Positions 32,743 through 41,517 are shown, numbered from the stretch's first letter. The stretch: 64,000 nucleotides of DNA from [Flavobacterium] thermophilum (GCA_900450595.1 UGGS01000001.1:868001-932000), one strand, 5' to 3'. The notes: a model not told the origin generated them from the letters alone. Made by a program: numbers and translations.

Positions 32743-33990
32743 TCAAGCAATCCTTATTCTTTGAGGCGTGTCCACTTCGCCGCTAGAGCATAAGACACTC
32801 AGGTCTACAGCTTTACTTTTCTTTAAGATGTTTAATGCGCCATTGACATCAGCATTAATTAGTTTGCCAGACTTTGTTCGATACAAGCCGCGCTTAATAC
32901 GTTTGCCGCTGAACTTATATTCTTTTGGATTGTCGGCATTATATTCAGGAATCTCATCGCCGTCAAAAAAGCTGGCTTGAGACGTATAGGATTCTTCCTG
33001 TTTCAAGAATTCAATGCCGTAAAATTTACAAAGATATTCTAGTTTTTCTTTTATGTTACCGAGAGGAATATTGACAAAGTTTTGATTTGTCTTTTTTCCT
33101 AGATTCATATTGCGTTGCCATGTTTCCGCATAGCCAATGACAAGTTTGCCAATTTGATTTTCAATACAGTAGTTAATGATGTAACGGCAAGTCTTGTTGA
33201 TATAATCATTCACTTTATTATTGCGATTCATAGCAAGCAAAGCCTGTTTACGAGTGGTGCCTTTGATTTTTTGCTTATCTTTTATGCTTTGAAGTCTGGC
33301 ATTTTCTTTGTTAAACCATTGATTTATACTTTTTAATCTCCGCCCATCAATGATGAATGATCTGCCGTCTGATGTGACACAAGTGGCAAGATTGTTTAAT
33401 CCTAAATCAATTGCCAGTGCTTTTTGGTCGTTTAATTCTCTTTGATCTTCAGGCATTTCATATTTATACTGAATCTCAAAGAACCTGGCATGATGCTTAG
33501 GAATGATTTCAATCTGCTTAATCTTTTTGTCCAGTAACACAGGCGGAATCGTTATCGTGATAGGCTTGTGAGTCTTTTTAAATAGGCGAGAATACGGTAT
33601 CGTGAATTTGTTGCCGTCTATACGAATCTGGCCAATGATCAGTGAATGAAAGCCATCTTTTTTAAGATATTTTGGAATACTGATAGCCTTGTGGTCATAT
33701 TTTCCTTGTTTGGCAAGACTGATCAAACCAAAGAAAGATTTAAAGGCTTCATTGACCTTTTTTAAAATTTGCTGTGCCATGTTGCTGTTTAACAGCTTAT
33801 AGTTTTCGTTAGTTTTGGCAAGATGATAGTTTTTCTCATAATTAAGAAATTCCTTGTGTTCAAAATAGTATTGTCTGACATTGTACAATCCGACGTTGTA
33901 CATGTTCTTGGCAATATGGCACAGTTCTCGAAGAGTCAAGTATTCTTCTTTGGTCAAACCATTTAGCTGTTGTTTGATACAAAAATACAT
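32743..33990 (-). CDS. tnpB: RNA-guided nuclease TnpB (IS605 OrfB), variant without zinc ribbon
   Basis: 415 residues. The RuvC-like triad can be placed at Asp195 ([10 protein letters not shown]), Glu289 (LVIGYAETW) and Asp381 ([10 protein letters not shown]), so it looks catalytically intact. The two CxxC pairs of the usual zinc ribbon between the last two motifs are absent; instead there is [12 protein letters not shown] and KRIKRGLYR, a pattern known in a Firmicute subgroup. GGGAGGTG lies 5 nt before the ATG. It is markedly AT-rich against its neighbours. TnpB cuts DNA next to the target-adjacent motif and helps retain the element. Confidence 0.85.
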   Translation of the reverse strand: MYFCIKQQLNGLTKEEYLTLRELCHIAKNMYNVGLYNVRQYYFEHKEFLNYEKNYHLAKTNENYKLLNSNMAQQILKKVNEAFKSFFGLISLAKQGKYDHKAISIPKYLKKDGFHSLIIGQIRIDGNKFTIPYSRLFKKTHKPITITIPPVLLDKKIKQIEIIPKHHARFFEIQYKYEMPEDQRELNDQKALAIDLGLNNLATCVTSDGRSFIIDGRRLKSINQWFNKENARLQSIKDKQKIKGTTRKQALLAMNRNNKVNDYINKTCRYIINYCIENQIGKLVIGYAETWQRNMNLGKKTNQNFVNIPLGNIKEKLEYLCKFYGIEFLKQEESYTSQASFFDGDEIPEYNADNPKEYKFSGKRIKRGLYRTKSGKLINADVNGALNILKKSKAVDLSVLCSSGEVDTPQRIRIA

Positions 33991-34017
33991 GTTTTCACCT
34001 CCCATCTAACTATATGA

Positions 34018-34063
34018 TACTATATTTTACTGAATCTATCCTATTTTCAGCAAAATATAGTTA
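34018..34063 (-). repeat. Imperfect inverted repeat upstream of tnpB
   Basis: CTATATTTTACTGA pairs with TCAGCAAAATATAG (one mismatch) around an AT-rich centre, between the tnpB start and the left-end hairpin; probably part of the element's subterminal structure. Confidence 0.5.
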
Positions 34064-34147
34064 AGGCGATTCATCTCCCACTTACTCCGCTTCGCTTCGT
34101 TGAAGTGGGAGTCTTCTCGCCTAATTAAGATAAAAAAAACGAGCCTT

Positions 34148-34852
34148 TTACGAGGCCCGCTCCGCCAATCCACGGATGAATGCGTATGTGTTCGGCGCTG
34201 CCGCCCGCAGCGTGTGCCGCGTCTCTTCACTTGCGTAATAATAGGCAAACGACTCGGCAAAATACTCTTCTGGATAGGTCAAAAAATAAGATTCGCCAGG
34301 AAAAAGCCGCGGCGCCTCCTCCCGCCAAATCGCTTGAAATTCGTCCGTTTCATGAATGCGGTCAAATACGATGTAATCGAGCGAATGAGCAAACTCATGC
34401 AGCTCCAAATTGACCGAGCCGTGTCCTTTCCCTTTTTCGCTATGGCCGAGACGGACGAGCACCAAATGCGACCCGCCGATGCCCGGCACGTCATCCCATG
34501 TTTTGGATCCCGGCGCATAGCCGCGCGGGGTTTTCCCACGCAAGTGGCGAGCTGTCGGTTCATTCGTAATAGGGCCTGTCAACAGCTGAATGTAAATATG
34601 ATGAGCAGCCGCCTGCTCTAAAATGCTGCGATCCATGCGGGCAAGCGTCTGAATGGTCTTGTTCGCCTCCGCAGCGGGAAACGCTGTCTCGGGCACGATC
34701 ACAATGCGGCCGAGCACGTCACGGGACGGAATGTCCCGAAGATCAAGGCCGCTTTCTTGAAGCAGCACGCCGTGGGCGGCCGGGTACGGCGAAAGCGATA
34801 GAAGCGGAATCGCGAACAGCGCTGCCAACAAACTAGTCCACAATCGTTTCAT
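34148..34852 (-). CDS. Secreted zinc protease of the anthrax lethal factor-like (ATLF) group
   Basis: 234 residues with an N-terminal signal peptide (about 1-27). The gluzincin motif LHEFAHSLDY (His152, Glu153, His156) and the downstream YPEEYFAESFAYYY supplying the third zinc ligand are characteristic of ATLF and Pro-Pro endopeptidase-like proteins. Expected to be exported or cell-wall associated; substrate unknown. It lies next to the insertion element with its own signals. Identification of the fold is firm, of the subgroup moderate. Confidence 0.75.
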   Translation of the reverse strand: MKRLWTSLLAALFAIPLLSLSPYPAAHGVLLQESGLDLRDIPSRDVLGRIVIVPETAFPAAEANKTIQTLARMDRSILEQAAAHHIYIQLLTGPITNEPTARHLRGKTPRGYAPGSKTWDDVPGIGGSHLVLVRLGHSEKGKGHGSVNLELHEFAHSLDYIVFDRIHETDEFQAIWREEAPRLFPGESYFLTYPEEYFAESFAYYYASEETRHTLRAAAPNTYAFIRGLAERAS

Positions 34853-34943
34853 GGTGTTCCCCCGCTTCTTTTATTCTATGAAAATGATATCATAGAACGA
34901 AGCAGGGAAAAACGCGCAAAATCAGGAAAGAACCGCAAGCGGT

Positions 34944-35534
34944 TTATGTGCGCCAATTCGGCGGCGTATTTTTGGACCAGTAGATTTTCCCGAGTTCATA
35001 GTGAGCTTGAAAGCCATCATCGCAAGTATGATAGTGAAATTGAAACCAGTACCCGTCCTGCGGCGGGTGTTCGCGGCGGACGTGAAAGCGGACGAGATCT
35101 TCTCCTGTGTCCATGCGATACAAATGGAAAATGCGTTCCCCTTGCCCGCCGGACGGATTTTCCGATACGGCCAAATAACGGAGCTCTTCTTCCGGACAGC
35201 GTTCAGCCAGCCCGGCAATCACCTCTTCGATGCGCGGCAAGATGACGGTGCGAAATTCATCTTCAATAACCGGGGCGATTTTGCGGCCGAACTTTTCGTA
35301 CGACTGCGCCACTGCCTTTTCCATCGTCTCTTCGATAAACTGTTCACGAGTTAACGAAACAGAAACAGCTTCCGCCGCATGGTCTGCTTGGGAATGCTTC
35401 CAATCGGGAGACGGGGCGTCATCTGACGGCGGCTCTTTGGCCGCGAGCAGCGAAGCGGGCGGTGTGACGAGTCCAAACGTGCAGACGGTAATGGCGGCAA
35501 CAAGCGTTTTTCGAAGCCAAGACGGCAGCTTCAT
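34944..35534 (-). CDS. ypjP: YpjP-like exported protein
   Basis: 196 residues with a signal peptide or anchor (LRKTLVAAITVCTFGLVTPP), then a region rich in acidic residues and a C-terminal domain containing GERIFHLYRMDTGEDLVRFH and FQFHYHTCDDGFQAHYELG. The sequence and the neighbourhood of thyA-dfrA agree with B. subtilis ypjP. Function unknown. The ATG at 35534 has GGGAGG 8 nt upstream. Confidence 0.75.
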   Translation of the reverse strand: MKLPSWLRKTLVAAITVCTFGLVTPPASLLAAKEPPSDDAPSPDWKHSQADHAAEAVSVSLTREQFIEETMEKAVAQSYEKFGRKIAPVIEDEFRTVILPRIEEVIAGLAERCPEEELRYLAVSENPSGGQGERIFHLYRMDTGEDLVRFHVRREHPPQDGYWFQFHYHTCDDGFQAHYELGKIYWSKNTPPNWRT

Positions 35535-35549
35535 CGCCTTCACCTCCCA

Positions 35550-36734
35550 CTACCGCCGATCAGCGGCTAAAGACGCAAACAAGCCGGTCGCTTTTAATTT
35601 GGCGACCGCCCGGCGCAACACCGCCTCCGGCTGGACGAGGGCGATGCGCACATAGCCCTCGCCGCTTGGCCCAAACGCGTGCCCGGGCGTGACGACGACG
35701 CCCGCTTGGTCGATGAGCGCCTTCGCAAACGAAAGCGATGTAAAGCCGTCCGGAATTTTCGCCCACACGAACATACCGGCTTGCGGACGGTCAACCGCCC
35801 AGCCGATGTCGGCCAACCCGTCAACGAGCGCATCGCGGCGCGATTGATATATCGCGCGGCTTTCGGCGCAAAAGTCGGCCCCATGACGCAGCACTTCGGC
35901 CGCCGCTTTTTGAATCGGCCAAAAGACGCCATAATCCAAATTCGACTTAAACTCGGCGAACGTGCGAATCACCTCGGCATTTCCGCACAAATAGCCGACC
36001 CGGCAGCCGGCCATGTTGTAGCTTTTGGACAACGAATTGATCTCCACGCCAACGTCCTTTGCGCCTGGAACAGAAAGAAAACTCACCGGTTTGTTTCCGT
36101 CATAATACAGCTCGCCGTAAGCAAAATCGGACACAACGAGAATATCGTACCGCTCCGCAAACTCGACCACTTCGCGATAAAACGATTCTGTCGCTATAGC
36201 TGGAACTGGATTTCCAGGGAAGTTGATAAACATGATTGTCGCCCGTTTGGCAATGTCCTCCGGGATCGCACGCAAATCCGGCAAAAAGCGGTTTTCCTCC
36301 CTCAGCGGCAGAAAATACGGCTCCGCTTCCGCCATTGCCACCCCCGCCGCATACGCCGGATACCCGGGATCCGGCAATAAAATGACATCCCCCGGGTCGG
36401 CGAACACCATCGGCAAATGAACGAGCCCGTCCTGTGATCCGATGACGTACGTTACTTCCGTCTCCGGATCGAGCACGACGCCATGCGCCGTGCGATAATA
36501 GTCGGCGACCGCTTCATGAAACTCGCGAATGCCCCTTAATGTGTAGCCGTACGCATTCGGCTCGTTGGCGTAGCGGGCGATCGCCTCACGCACAAACGGC
36601 GCCGGGGGCAAATCCGGGCTGCCGACGCTTAAATCGATCCACTCGTCATGAAGATGGCACCGCTGTTGGCGATACGCCGCCAATTCGGCAAAAATCGATG
36701 CAGAAAATGCGTTCATTCGTTTCGCCCTTTTCAT
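35550..36734 (-). CDS. Class I/II PLP aminotransferase (LL-DAP aminotransferase-like)
   Basis: 394 residues, fold type I. Visible are DLSVGSPDLPPAP near the N-terminus, the PLP-phosphate segment VIGSQDGLVHLP, NFPGNPVPA, and the PLP lysine in INSLSKSYNMAG followed by CRVGYLCGN. Of the subgroup related to LL-diaminopimelate and alanine aminotransferases; the substrate is not fixed. GGAGAGG lies 7 nt before the ATG at 36734. ypjP follows 15 bp downstream and may be cotranscribed. Confidence 0.85.
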   Translation of the reverse strand: MKRAKRMNAFSASIFAELAAYRQQRCHLHDEWIDLSVGSPDLPPAPFVREAIARYANEPNAYGYTLRGIREFHEAVADYYRTAHGVVLDPETEVTYVIGSQDGLVHLPMVFADPGDVILLPDPGYPAYAAGVAMAEAEPYFLPLREENRFLPDLRAIPEDIAKRATIMFINFPGNPVPAIATESFYREVVEFAERYDILVVSDFAYGELYYDGNKPVSFLSVPGAKDVGVEINSLSKSYNMAGCRVGYLCGNAEVIRTFAEFKSNLDYGVFWPIQKAAAEVLRHGADFCAESRAIYQSRRDALVDGLADIGWAVDRPQAGMFVWAKIPDGFTSLSFAKALIDQAGVVVTPGHAFGPSGEGYVRIALVQPEAVLRRAVAKLKATGLFASLAADRR

Positions 36735-36865
36735 CGTCTTTCCTCTCCCTTGCCAAAACAAAAACCGCTTTTCCTTTTCACTTTTGTTGGTATATACTAT
36801 GATTACATGAATAGTGTATCATATGTTCAAGGGGAAAACATAGACAGAAAGGCGGGAAAACAGCG

Positions 36866-36940
36866 ATGACAACCATCTTTTTTGCGGCCAGCCTCATTAC
36901 GTTGTTGTATTTCATTTACAGCTGCATCGCCAATGCCTGA
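36866..36940 (+). CDS. 24-residue single-helix membrane peptide
   Basis: MTTIFFAASLITLLYFIYSC then IANA: almost wholly one transmembrane helix. AGAAAGGCGGG precedes the ATG and a strong terminator follows 15 bp after the stop, so a short dedicated mRNA is likely. The reading frame is too short for standard gene finding. No family recognised; not obviously a toxin. Confidence 0.5.
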   Translation: MTTIFFAASLITLLYFIYSCIANA

Positions 36941-36952
36941 CGGCGGCAGCGA

Positions 36953-36986
36953 AAACGGAGCTCCGCACAGGAGCTCCGTTTTCTTT
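36953..36986. terminator. Bidirectional terminator
   Basis: Perfect 10-bp stem ACGGAGCTCC / GGAGCTCCGT, 5-nt loop, T-rich both ways; shared by the 24-residue peptide and the convergent 43-residue gene. Confidence 0.85.
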
Positions 36987-37117
36987 CAGTCGATTTTCGT
37001 TTTTTTGCGCGCAGAATCAAGCTCGTAGGCGCCTGTTTCCGTTTGCGTCGTGCCTTGTCCCCTCACCTCCGGGGCGCTGACGCCCGTTTTCGAACGGTCT
37101 TTTTTCCGCTTCGGCAC
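36986..37117 (-). CDS. Small basic hydrophilic protein, unidentified
   Basis: 43 residues starting at a GTG 5 nt after GGAGGTGA: MPKRKKDRSKTGVSAPEVRG then a Thr/Gln/Glu-rich stretch and KKTKID at the end. Composition recalls small spore or intrinsically disordered Bacillaceae proteins, but I do not recognise the family. It lies 71 bp after brxA and ends at a good terminator, so it could be cotranscribed with brxA. Confidence 0.55.
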   Translation of the reverse strand: MPKRKKDRSKTGVSAPEVRGQGTTQTETGAYELDSARKKTKID

Positions 37118-37188
37118 GCCGATCACCTCCGCCCTTATCGTTCCCCGGCGCCGGCAGCGGTATGCAAGGCCTGGGAAGGCATAAGGCA

Positions 37189-37626
37189 TCAGTTACAATA
37201 TTTGTCAAACGCAGCCAAAATGTTTTCCATCACGTCCTCCATCGAGTGAAACTCGATGTCTTCGCGCGGGATAAAATGAACAACTTCCTTTCCTTTTAAG
37301 AGCGCCATCGACGGCGAGGACGGCGCATAGCCGACAAAGTACTCGCGCATTTTCGCCGTCGCCTCTTTGTCTTGGCCGGCGAATACCGTCACAAGATGAT
37401 CCGGCTTTTTCTCGCTCCTAAGCACCGCCTGCGTCGCGGCCGGGCGCGCCAGTCCGGCGGCGCAGCCGCACACTGAGTTGACAAAGACAAACGTCGTTCC
37501 TTCCACTTGTTCCATAAACTGCTCGACTTCCTCACTCGTGCGCAATTCGCGGAAACCGGCGCGGACGAGCTCATCGCGCATCGGCTGCACGAGCTGACGC
37601 ATATATTCTTCATATGCCATCGACAT
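37189..37626 (-). CDS. brxA: Bacilliredoxin BrxA (YphP)
   Basis: Removes bacillithiol from S-bacillithiolated proteins. 145 residues, thioredoxin-like fold with the CGC active site (Cys53, Cys55 in NSVCGCAAGLARPA). The ATG at 37626 is 9 nt after GGAGGG and gives the normal length. Promoter TTCATT, 17 bp, TATAGT at 37669-37697. Confidence 0.93.
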   Translation of the reverse strand: MSMAYEEYMRQLVQPMRDELVRAGFRELRTSEEVEQFMEQVEGTTFVFVNSVCGCAAGLARPAATQAVLRSEKKPDHLVTVFAGQDKEATAKMREYFVGYAPSSPSMALLKGKEVVHFIPREDIEFHSMEDVMENILAAFDKYCN

Positions 37627-37668
37627 GGCCATCATCCCTCCATATGATCATCGTTGTGCTATCAGCAT

Positions 37669-37697
37669 ACTATACTTCGCACGAAAAAATCAATGAA
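37669..37697 (-). promoter_or_regulatory. Promoter of brxA
   Basis: TTCATT, 17-bp spacer, TATAGT on the minus strand, 43 bp before the start codon. Confidence 0.5.
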
Positions 37698-37900
37698 GAC
37701 GGCTGCCAGCGGCAAGTGAAAAGCCGATGGCCGGGGGAAGACGCCCCTCCAAATCAGCGCCGGCTGGGAAACAGCCGCAAACCCGAAAATGAAGTGGCTG
37801 CCGTCAGTGACTGCAGCGTGGAACATTCAAATAGAATGAACGTATCTTGAGCACAACCGTGACGACTTAACAAGAATCGCTTGTTTGGCCAAAGAAAGAG
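37698..37900. other. GC-rich intergenic stretch with several hairpins
   Basis: No convincing gene on either strand. Short stems occur in series (GGGG..CCCC near 37735-37750, GGCTG..CAGCC near 37764-37778), followed by a plus-strand terminator, so an unannotated structured RNA is possible. Confidence 0.3.
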
Positions 37901-37901
37901 A

Positions 37902-37927
37902 CGCGCCGGCCGGCGCGCCTTTTTTTA
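37902..37927 (+). terminator. Intrinsic terminator, plus strand
   Basis: CGCGCC-GGCC-GGCGCG followed by CCTTTTTTT. It faces away from brxA and overlaps the end of ypgR; the T-run lies on the plus strand although no plus-strand gene precedes it. Confidence 0.7.
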
Positions 37928-39070
37928 TTTCTCCGTCTTGTTCTCTTTTTTTCGACTTTCCGTCATTTGCTTCCAGACGGAGCCTTTCGCCTCTTCGCCG
38001 CCTTCAATCCGTTCGATCGCCATTTTCACTTGCAAGCTGACCTCAAATTCCGGATCGTTTTCCGCCGCTTTTAACGCCGGCAAGGCCGATTCATCGCCGA
38101 CTTCGTACAAAAACATAGCCGCGCGCCAACGAACGAGCTTGCTTTCGTCCTTGAGCGCCTCGATCATGGCCGGAATGGCCTCCGGATCGCCGATGTCGGA
38201 CAAACAGTCGCCGGCAGTGCGGCGGACAGCGACAGCCGGATCTTTTAGCGCTTCGTACAAATACGGAAGCACCTTTTTCCCGCCGATCATGCCAAGGTAT
38301 GCCGTCGCCAGGCGGCGAATCGCCATTTTTTCATCTTTTAACGCTTTGGCCAGCACCGGAATATCGTCTTCGGTCGGCTCAGCCATTTGTTCGAGCGCGG
38401 CATACCGTTTGCGCCAGTCCGGGTCATCGAGCATCTCGCTCGTCACTTTGAGGCTTGGGCGCTTTTGTGCCGTTTGTTCGTACTCACCACGGCGGAACAT
38501 ATTGACGATTCGCTCGAGCCGCTCCGGCGGATAGGCGGCCGACAATTCCTCGACCATTTCGCGGCCGATTTCCTCAAACGTGCCGTAACGCACTCCTTTT
38601 TCGACCCATTTGCGCTCAAGCACAACATTTCCTGCGTATTTTTGCGCCTCAATGACCGCGTCCATAAACGGTTTCGGCAGCCCGACGCGGTGTTCGCGCT
38701 CCCCATCGACAAGCTTCACTTGCATCGGCAGACCGTACAGCATTTGCACGAACACTTTCACTTCGCCGAAATGTTCGTTCACCGTCGGCTTTTCCTCTTC
38801 CGCTTCCCCCACATCTTCGCCGAACACTTCGCGCACTTTCGTCAAAATGTCGCGCCAATCGTACTTCGGATGACGCTCGACGGCCAGAAAATCGGCGACA
38901 TGGTAAATGCCTTTCACCCCTTCAATGCGCATGAGCGCCTGGATGATCGGCGGCGCGGCGGCGACGTTGTCCGGCTTGTAGTTATGGCTCGTGCCAAACG
39001 GCAGCTCTTCATCAAGCAGCACTTTCATCGTATTCGGGCTTGGTGTCGGTTCAATCGCTTTAATGCGCAA
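37925..39070 (-). CDS. ypgR: YpgR/CvfC: NifU-N-like domain plus HEAT repeats
   Basis: 381 residues. The N-terminal ~90 residues (RIKAIEPTPSPNTMKVLLDE) form a scaffold Nfu/NifU N-terminal-like domain; the C-terminal half contains HEAT-type repeats (DDIPVLAKALKDEKMAIRRL, ALKDPAVAVRRTAGDCLSDI). This is the conserved virulence factor C family; function unclear, possibly Fe-S related. The TTG at 39070 is 9 nt after AGGAGG. Position between brxA and bsaA agrees with B. subtilis. Confidence 0.88.
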   Translation of the reverse strand: MRIKAIEPTPSPNTMKVLLDEELPFGTSHNYKPDNVAAAPPIIQALMRIEGVKGIYHVADFLAVERHPKYDWRDILTKVREVFGEDVGEAEEEKPTVNEHFGEVKVFVQMLYGLPMQVKLVDGEREHRVGLPKPFMDAVIEAQKYAGNVVLERKWVEKGVRYGTFEEIGREMVEELSAAYPPERLERIVNMFRRGEYEQTAQKRPSLKVTSEMLDDPDWRKRYAALEQMAEPTEDDIPVLAKALKDEKMAIRRLATAYLGMIGGKKVLPYLYEALKDPAVAVRRTAGDCLSDIGDPEAIPAMIEALKDESKLVRWRAAMFLYEVGDESALPALKAAENDPEFEVSLQVKMAIERIEGGEEAKGSVWKQMTESRKKENKTEK

Positions 39071-39102
39071 GCGCAACCCCCTCCTTTGACTGTCCCACTG
39101 TC

Positions 39103-39579
39103 TTACAGCAGTTTTTCGATGTCTTCTTTCAGCTCGCTCGGCTTTGTTTGCGGAGCGAAGCGGGCGACGACGCGTCCATGGCGGTCAACCAAAAACTTTG
39201 TGAAATTCCATTTGATCGCCTTTGTCCCCAACGCCCCCGGCGCCTCTTCTTTTAAATATTGAAACAATGGATGGGCGTGATCGCCATTCACATCCACTTT
39301 CGCAAACAGCGGGAACGTCACGCCGTAATTCAACTGACAAAACTGCTCGATCTCCGCTTCCGTCCCCGGCTCTTGGCCGCCGAACTGGTTGCACGGAAAG
39401 CCGAGCACCACAAACCCGCGATCACGATATTCGTCATACAGCTCCTGCAGTTCTTTATACTGCGGGGTAAAGCCGCAACGGCTCGCCGTGTTGACGATCA
39501 ACAACACTTTTCCTCGATAGGCAGACAACGGCTGTTCTTCTCCGCGAATCGTTTTGACGCTGAATTCATACACACTCAT
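39103..39579 (-). CDS. bsaA: Glutathione peroxidase-family thiol peroxidase (BsaA)
   Basis: 158 residues. The peroxidatic cysteine (Cys35, not selenocysteine) is in [15 protein letters not shown], with [13 protein letters not shown] and WNFTKFLVD completing the active site (Gln, Trp, Asn). Bacterial Cys-type members usually use thioredoxin. AGGTGAG precedes the ATG at 39579. It lies 32 bp upstream of ypgR, probably one transcript. Confidence 0.93.
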   Translation of the reverse strand: MSVYEFSVKTIRGEEQPLSAYRGKVLLIVNTASRCGFTPQYKELQELYDEYRDRGFVVLGFPCNQFGGQEPGTEAEIEQFCQLNYGVTFPLFAKVDVNGDHAHPLFQYLKEEAPGALGTKAIKWNFTKFLVDRHGRVVARFAPQTKPSELKEDIEKLL

Positions 39580-39638
39580 CGTTCTCACCTCACCCCCATC
39601 ATAGCCGATTTCTCCGGTTGTTTCCACTTTTTGCACCG

Positions 39639-40154
39639 TTACTGGCCGGCAAATGGCTGCAGCTGTTCGAGCGAGGAAATCATATACGGCACCATTTCCG
39701 GTAAATCGGCCGCGTTTTCTTCGTAAATAAGGCGGGCAAATTCGACCACGGCTTCATTTTCATACGAGCCGCGTTCATGCGGAAACGGAAAGCGGAGCGT
39801 TTGCCGAATGATTCGCTCCTTGCCCCAAATCGTCCGCAGCGTTCCTTCGATAAGCGCACAAACGGACAGGCGGCGCACCGGCAAGGCGAACGAGACCGCA
39901 AGCCGGCAGCCGGCCTGGCCGTGATGGAGCCGTTCATTCACCAGTTCGGCAAAATCGATCGCAAGCCGCACCGTGCAGACGACCGGCGGTTCAGGCGCAC
40001 CGGCCTGTTGAAAGGAAATGGCGTACTCGCGCGACAGGCGGGCCAAATCGGCGAGATCGCGGCGGTCGGTGACGGCAATGCGCCCTTGCAAGTCGGCATC
40101 ATAGACGGCTCCTTCCAACACCGTTTTCAAATTGTCAAACGCCGTCGGATCCAT
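39639..40154 (-). CDS. Unidentified protein, 171 residues
   Basis: Complete frame from [20 protein letters not shown] to the C-terminal [20 protein letters not shown]; soluble, no signal peptide or membrane helix. Codon use is like its neighbours and AAGGGGGGAAAC precedes the ATG, so it is probably real. I do not recognise the family. It occupies the place between bsaA and metA and is divergent from metA. Confidence 0.7.
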   Translation of the reverse strand: MDPTAFDNLKTVLEGAVYDADLQGRIAVTDRRDLADLARLSREYAISFQQAGAPEPPVVCTVRLAIDFAELVNERLHHGQAGCRLAVSFALPVRRLSVCALIEGTLRTIWGKERIIRQTLRFPFPHERGSYENEAVVEFARLIYEENAADLPEMVPYMISSLEQLQPFAGQ

Positions 40155-40209
40155 TCGTTTCCCCCCTTATTTTCTTTCGCTGTTGAATGTCCACGAACGA
40201 AAAAATGAA

Positions 40210-40238
40210 TTGAAGAAAGTCAATAAACTTTTTATAAT
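40210..40238 (+). promoter_or_regulatory. Promoter of metA
   Basis: TTGAAG, 17-bp spacer, TATAAT, 41 bp before the start codon. No SAM riboswitch is visible. Confidence 0.75.
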
Positions 40239-40279
40239 GGAATTATTTAAAAAACGAGAACGAAACGGAGGGGACATCG

Positions 40280-41188
40280 TTGCCAATCAACATTCCAAAA
40301 GATTTGCCAGCAAAAGAAATCCTCGAACAAGAAAACATTTTCGTCATGGACGAAGAACGGGCGTATTCGCAAGATATCCGCCCGCTCAATATCGTTATTT
40401 TAAACTTAATGCCGGAAAAAGAAAAAGCGGAAACGCAGCTATTGCGCCTGCTCGGCAACTCGCCGCTGCAAGTGAACATCACCTTTTTGCGCCCAGAAAC
40501 CCATGAGCCGAAAACGACAAGCAAACATCATTTAGAACAATTTTACACCATTTTCCCGCACATTCGCCATCGCAAGTTCGACGGGATGATCATCACCGGA
40601 GCGCCGGTCGAGCAATTGCCGTTCGAAGAAGTTACGTATTGGGATGAGCTGACCGATATCATGGAATGGACGAAAACGAACGTCACCTCGACGTTGCACA
40701 TTTGCTGGGGAGCACAGGCCGGCTTGTATTACCATTACGGCATCCCGAAACATCCGCTGCCAAAAAAATGCTTTGGCGTGTTCAACCATACGCTCGAAGT
40801 GAAAAATGTCAAACTGCTGCGCGGGTTTGATGATGTGTTCCGCATGCCGCACTCCCGCCATACGGATGTCAAACGCGAGGACATTGAAAAAGTGCCGGAG
40901 CTGACGATTTTGTCGACCGCCGACAAAGCCGGTGTTTCTCTCGTCGCTTCGAACGACGGGCGCCGCATTTTCTTAACGGGCCATCCAGAATATGATGCGA
41001 CAACGCTCAAAGAAGAATATGAACGCGACTTGGCGAAAGGGCTGCCGATTCGCATCCCGGAATCATACTTTCCGAACGATGACCCAAGCCAGCCGCCGCT
41101 GAACACATGGCGCTCGCATGCCAATTTACTGTTTGTCAACTGGCTGAACTATTACGTGTATCAGGAAACGCCTTATGAATGGGAATGA
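40280..41188 (+). CDS. metA: Homoserine O-acetyltransferase (MetA fold)
   Basis: Activates homoserine for methionine synthesis. 302 residues from a TTG, with GGAGGGG 8 nt upstream. The catalytic residues Cys142 ([10 protein letters not shown]), His235 and Glu237 (LTGHPEYD) are present. Residue 111 is Glu ([10 protein letters not shown]), which in this family marks acetyl-CoA rather than succinyl-CoA use. Monocistronic, with a good promoter and terminator. Confidence 0.95.
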   Translation: MPINIPKDLPAKEILEQENIFVMDEERAYSQDIRPLNIVILNLMPEKEKAETQLLRLLGNSPLQVNITFLRPETHEPKTTSKHHLEQFYTIFPHIRHRKFDGMIITGAPVEQLPFEEVTYWDELTDIMEWTKTNVTSTLHICWGAQAGLYYHYGIPKHPLPKKCFGVFNHTLEVKNVKLLRGFDDVFRMPHSRHTDVKREDIEKVPELTILSTADKAGVSLVASNDGRRIFLTGHPEYDATTLKEEYERDLAKGLPIRIPESYFPNDDPSQPPLNTWRSHANLLFVNWLNYYVYQETPYEWE

Positions 41189-41225
41189 AATCAATATATG
41201 CAATCATTTCACTTGAACCATCCCG

Positions 41226-41262
41226 AAAAAACGCCTTGCTGAAACATATGCAAGGCGTTTTT
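41226..41262 (+). terminator. Terminator of metA
   Basis: AAACGCCTTGC, 10-nt loop, GCAAGGCGTTTTT. Confidence 0.9.
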
Positions 41263-41323
41263 CTCATTTTGGACGATTGTTTTCGTGTTTCGACAATCGC
41301 CCTGTTCTTTTAGTTTTTTTTGA

Positions 41324-41332
41324 CATACAATA
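41324..41332 (+). promoter_or_regulatory. Possible sigma-K -10 element upstream of yjcZ-like gene
   Basis: CATACAATA fits the sigma-K -10 consensus CATANNNTA, 25 bp before the start codon, in keeping with a sporulation gene. A clear -35 AC is not obvious. Confidence 0.35.
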
Positions 41333-41357
41333 CGATAGATTCCACCAGGAGGTGAAC

Positions 41358-41459
41358 ATGATGGGCGCTTGGCATGGAAACAGCTTTGCGTTGATTGTCG
41401 TTCTGTTTATTTTGTTGATTATTGTTGGATGTGCCTGCTTGGGCGGATATGCCTACTAA
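41358..41459 (+). CDS. YjcZ-family small sporulation protein
   Basis: 33 residues: MMGAWHGNSFALIVVLFILL then IIVGCACLGGYAY. The FALIVVLFILLIIVG core is the signature of the YjcZ family, tiny single-helix peptides made during Bacillus sporulation, function unknown. AGGAGGTG lies 5 nt before the first ATG; a second ATG follows at once. The two cysteines in GCACLGG are unusual compared with the members I know. Confidence 0.8.
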   Translation: MMGAWHGNSFALIVVLFILLIIVGCACLGGYAY

Positions 41460-41517
41460 CCGAAATCACTGATTGCCTTCATCCGGCCGCCGTGTTTGCC
41501 AACATCCGGCCGGCTTG

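Larger units (their letters stand above)
32675..34129 (-). mobile_element. IS200/IS605-group element carrying TnpB only
   Basis: About 1.45 kb. The right end has a hairpin (32682-32720, CCCCCACTT / AAGTGGGGG around an AT-rich centre) and the left end a related one (34075-34111, CTCCCACTT / AAGTGGGAG). No inverted terminal repeats or target duplication are present, as usual for this group. TTTAT (minus) abuts the left end at 34130-34134 and is a plausible target-adjacent motif. No Y1 transposase TnpA is present, so the element would need one in trans. Exact ends are inferred. Confidence 0.75.

Noticed and set aside
37614..37850. 78-codon plus-strand frame between brxA and ypgR
   Set aside because: No ribosome-binding site, it overlaps the brxA start in antisense, and the composition is not protein-like.
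40155..40279. SAM riboswitch upstream of metA
   Set aside because: Only 125 bp with a normal promoter; none of the S-box conserved segments is present.
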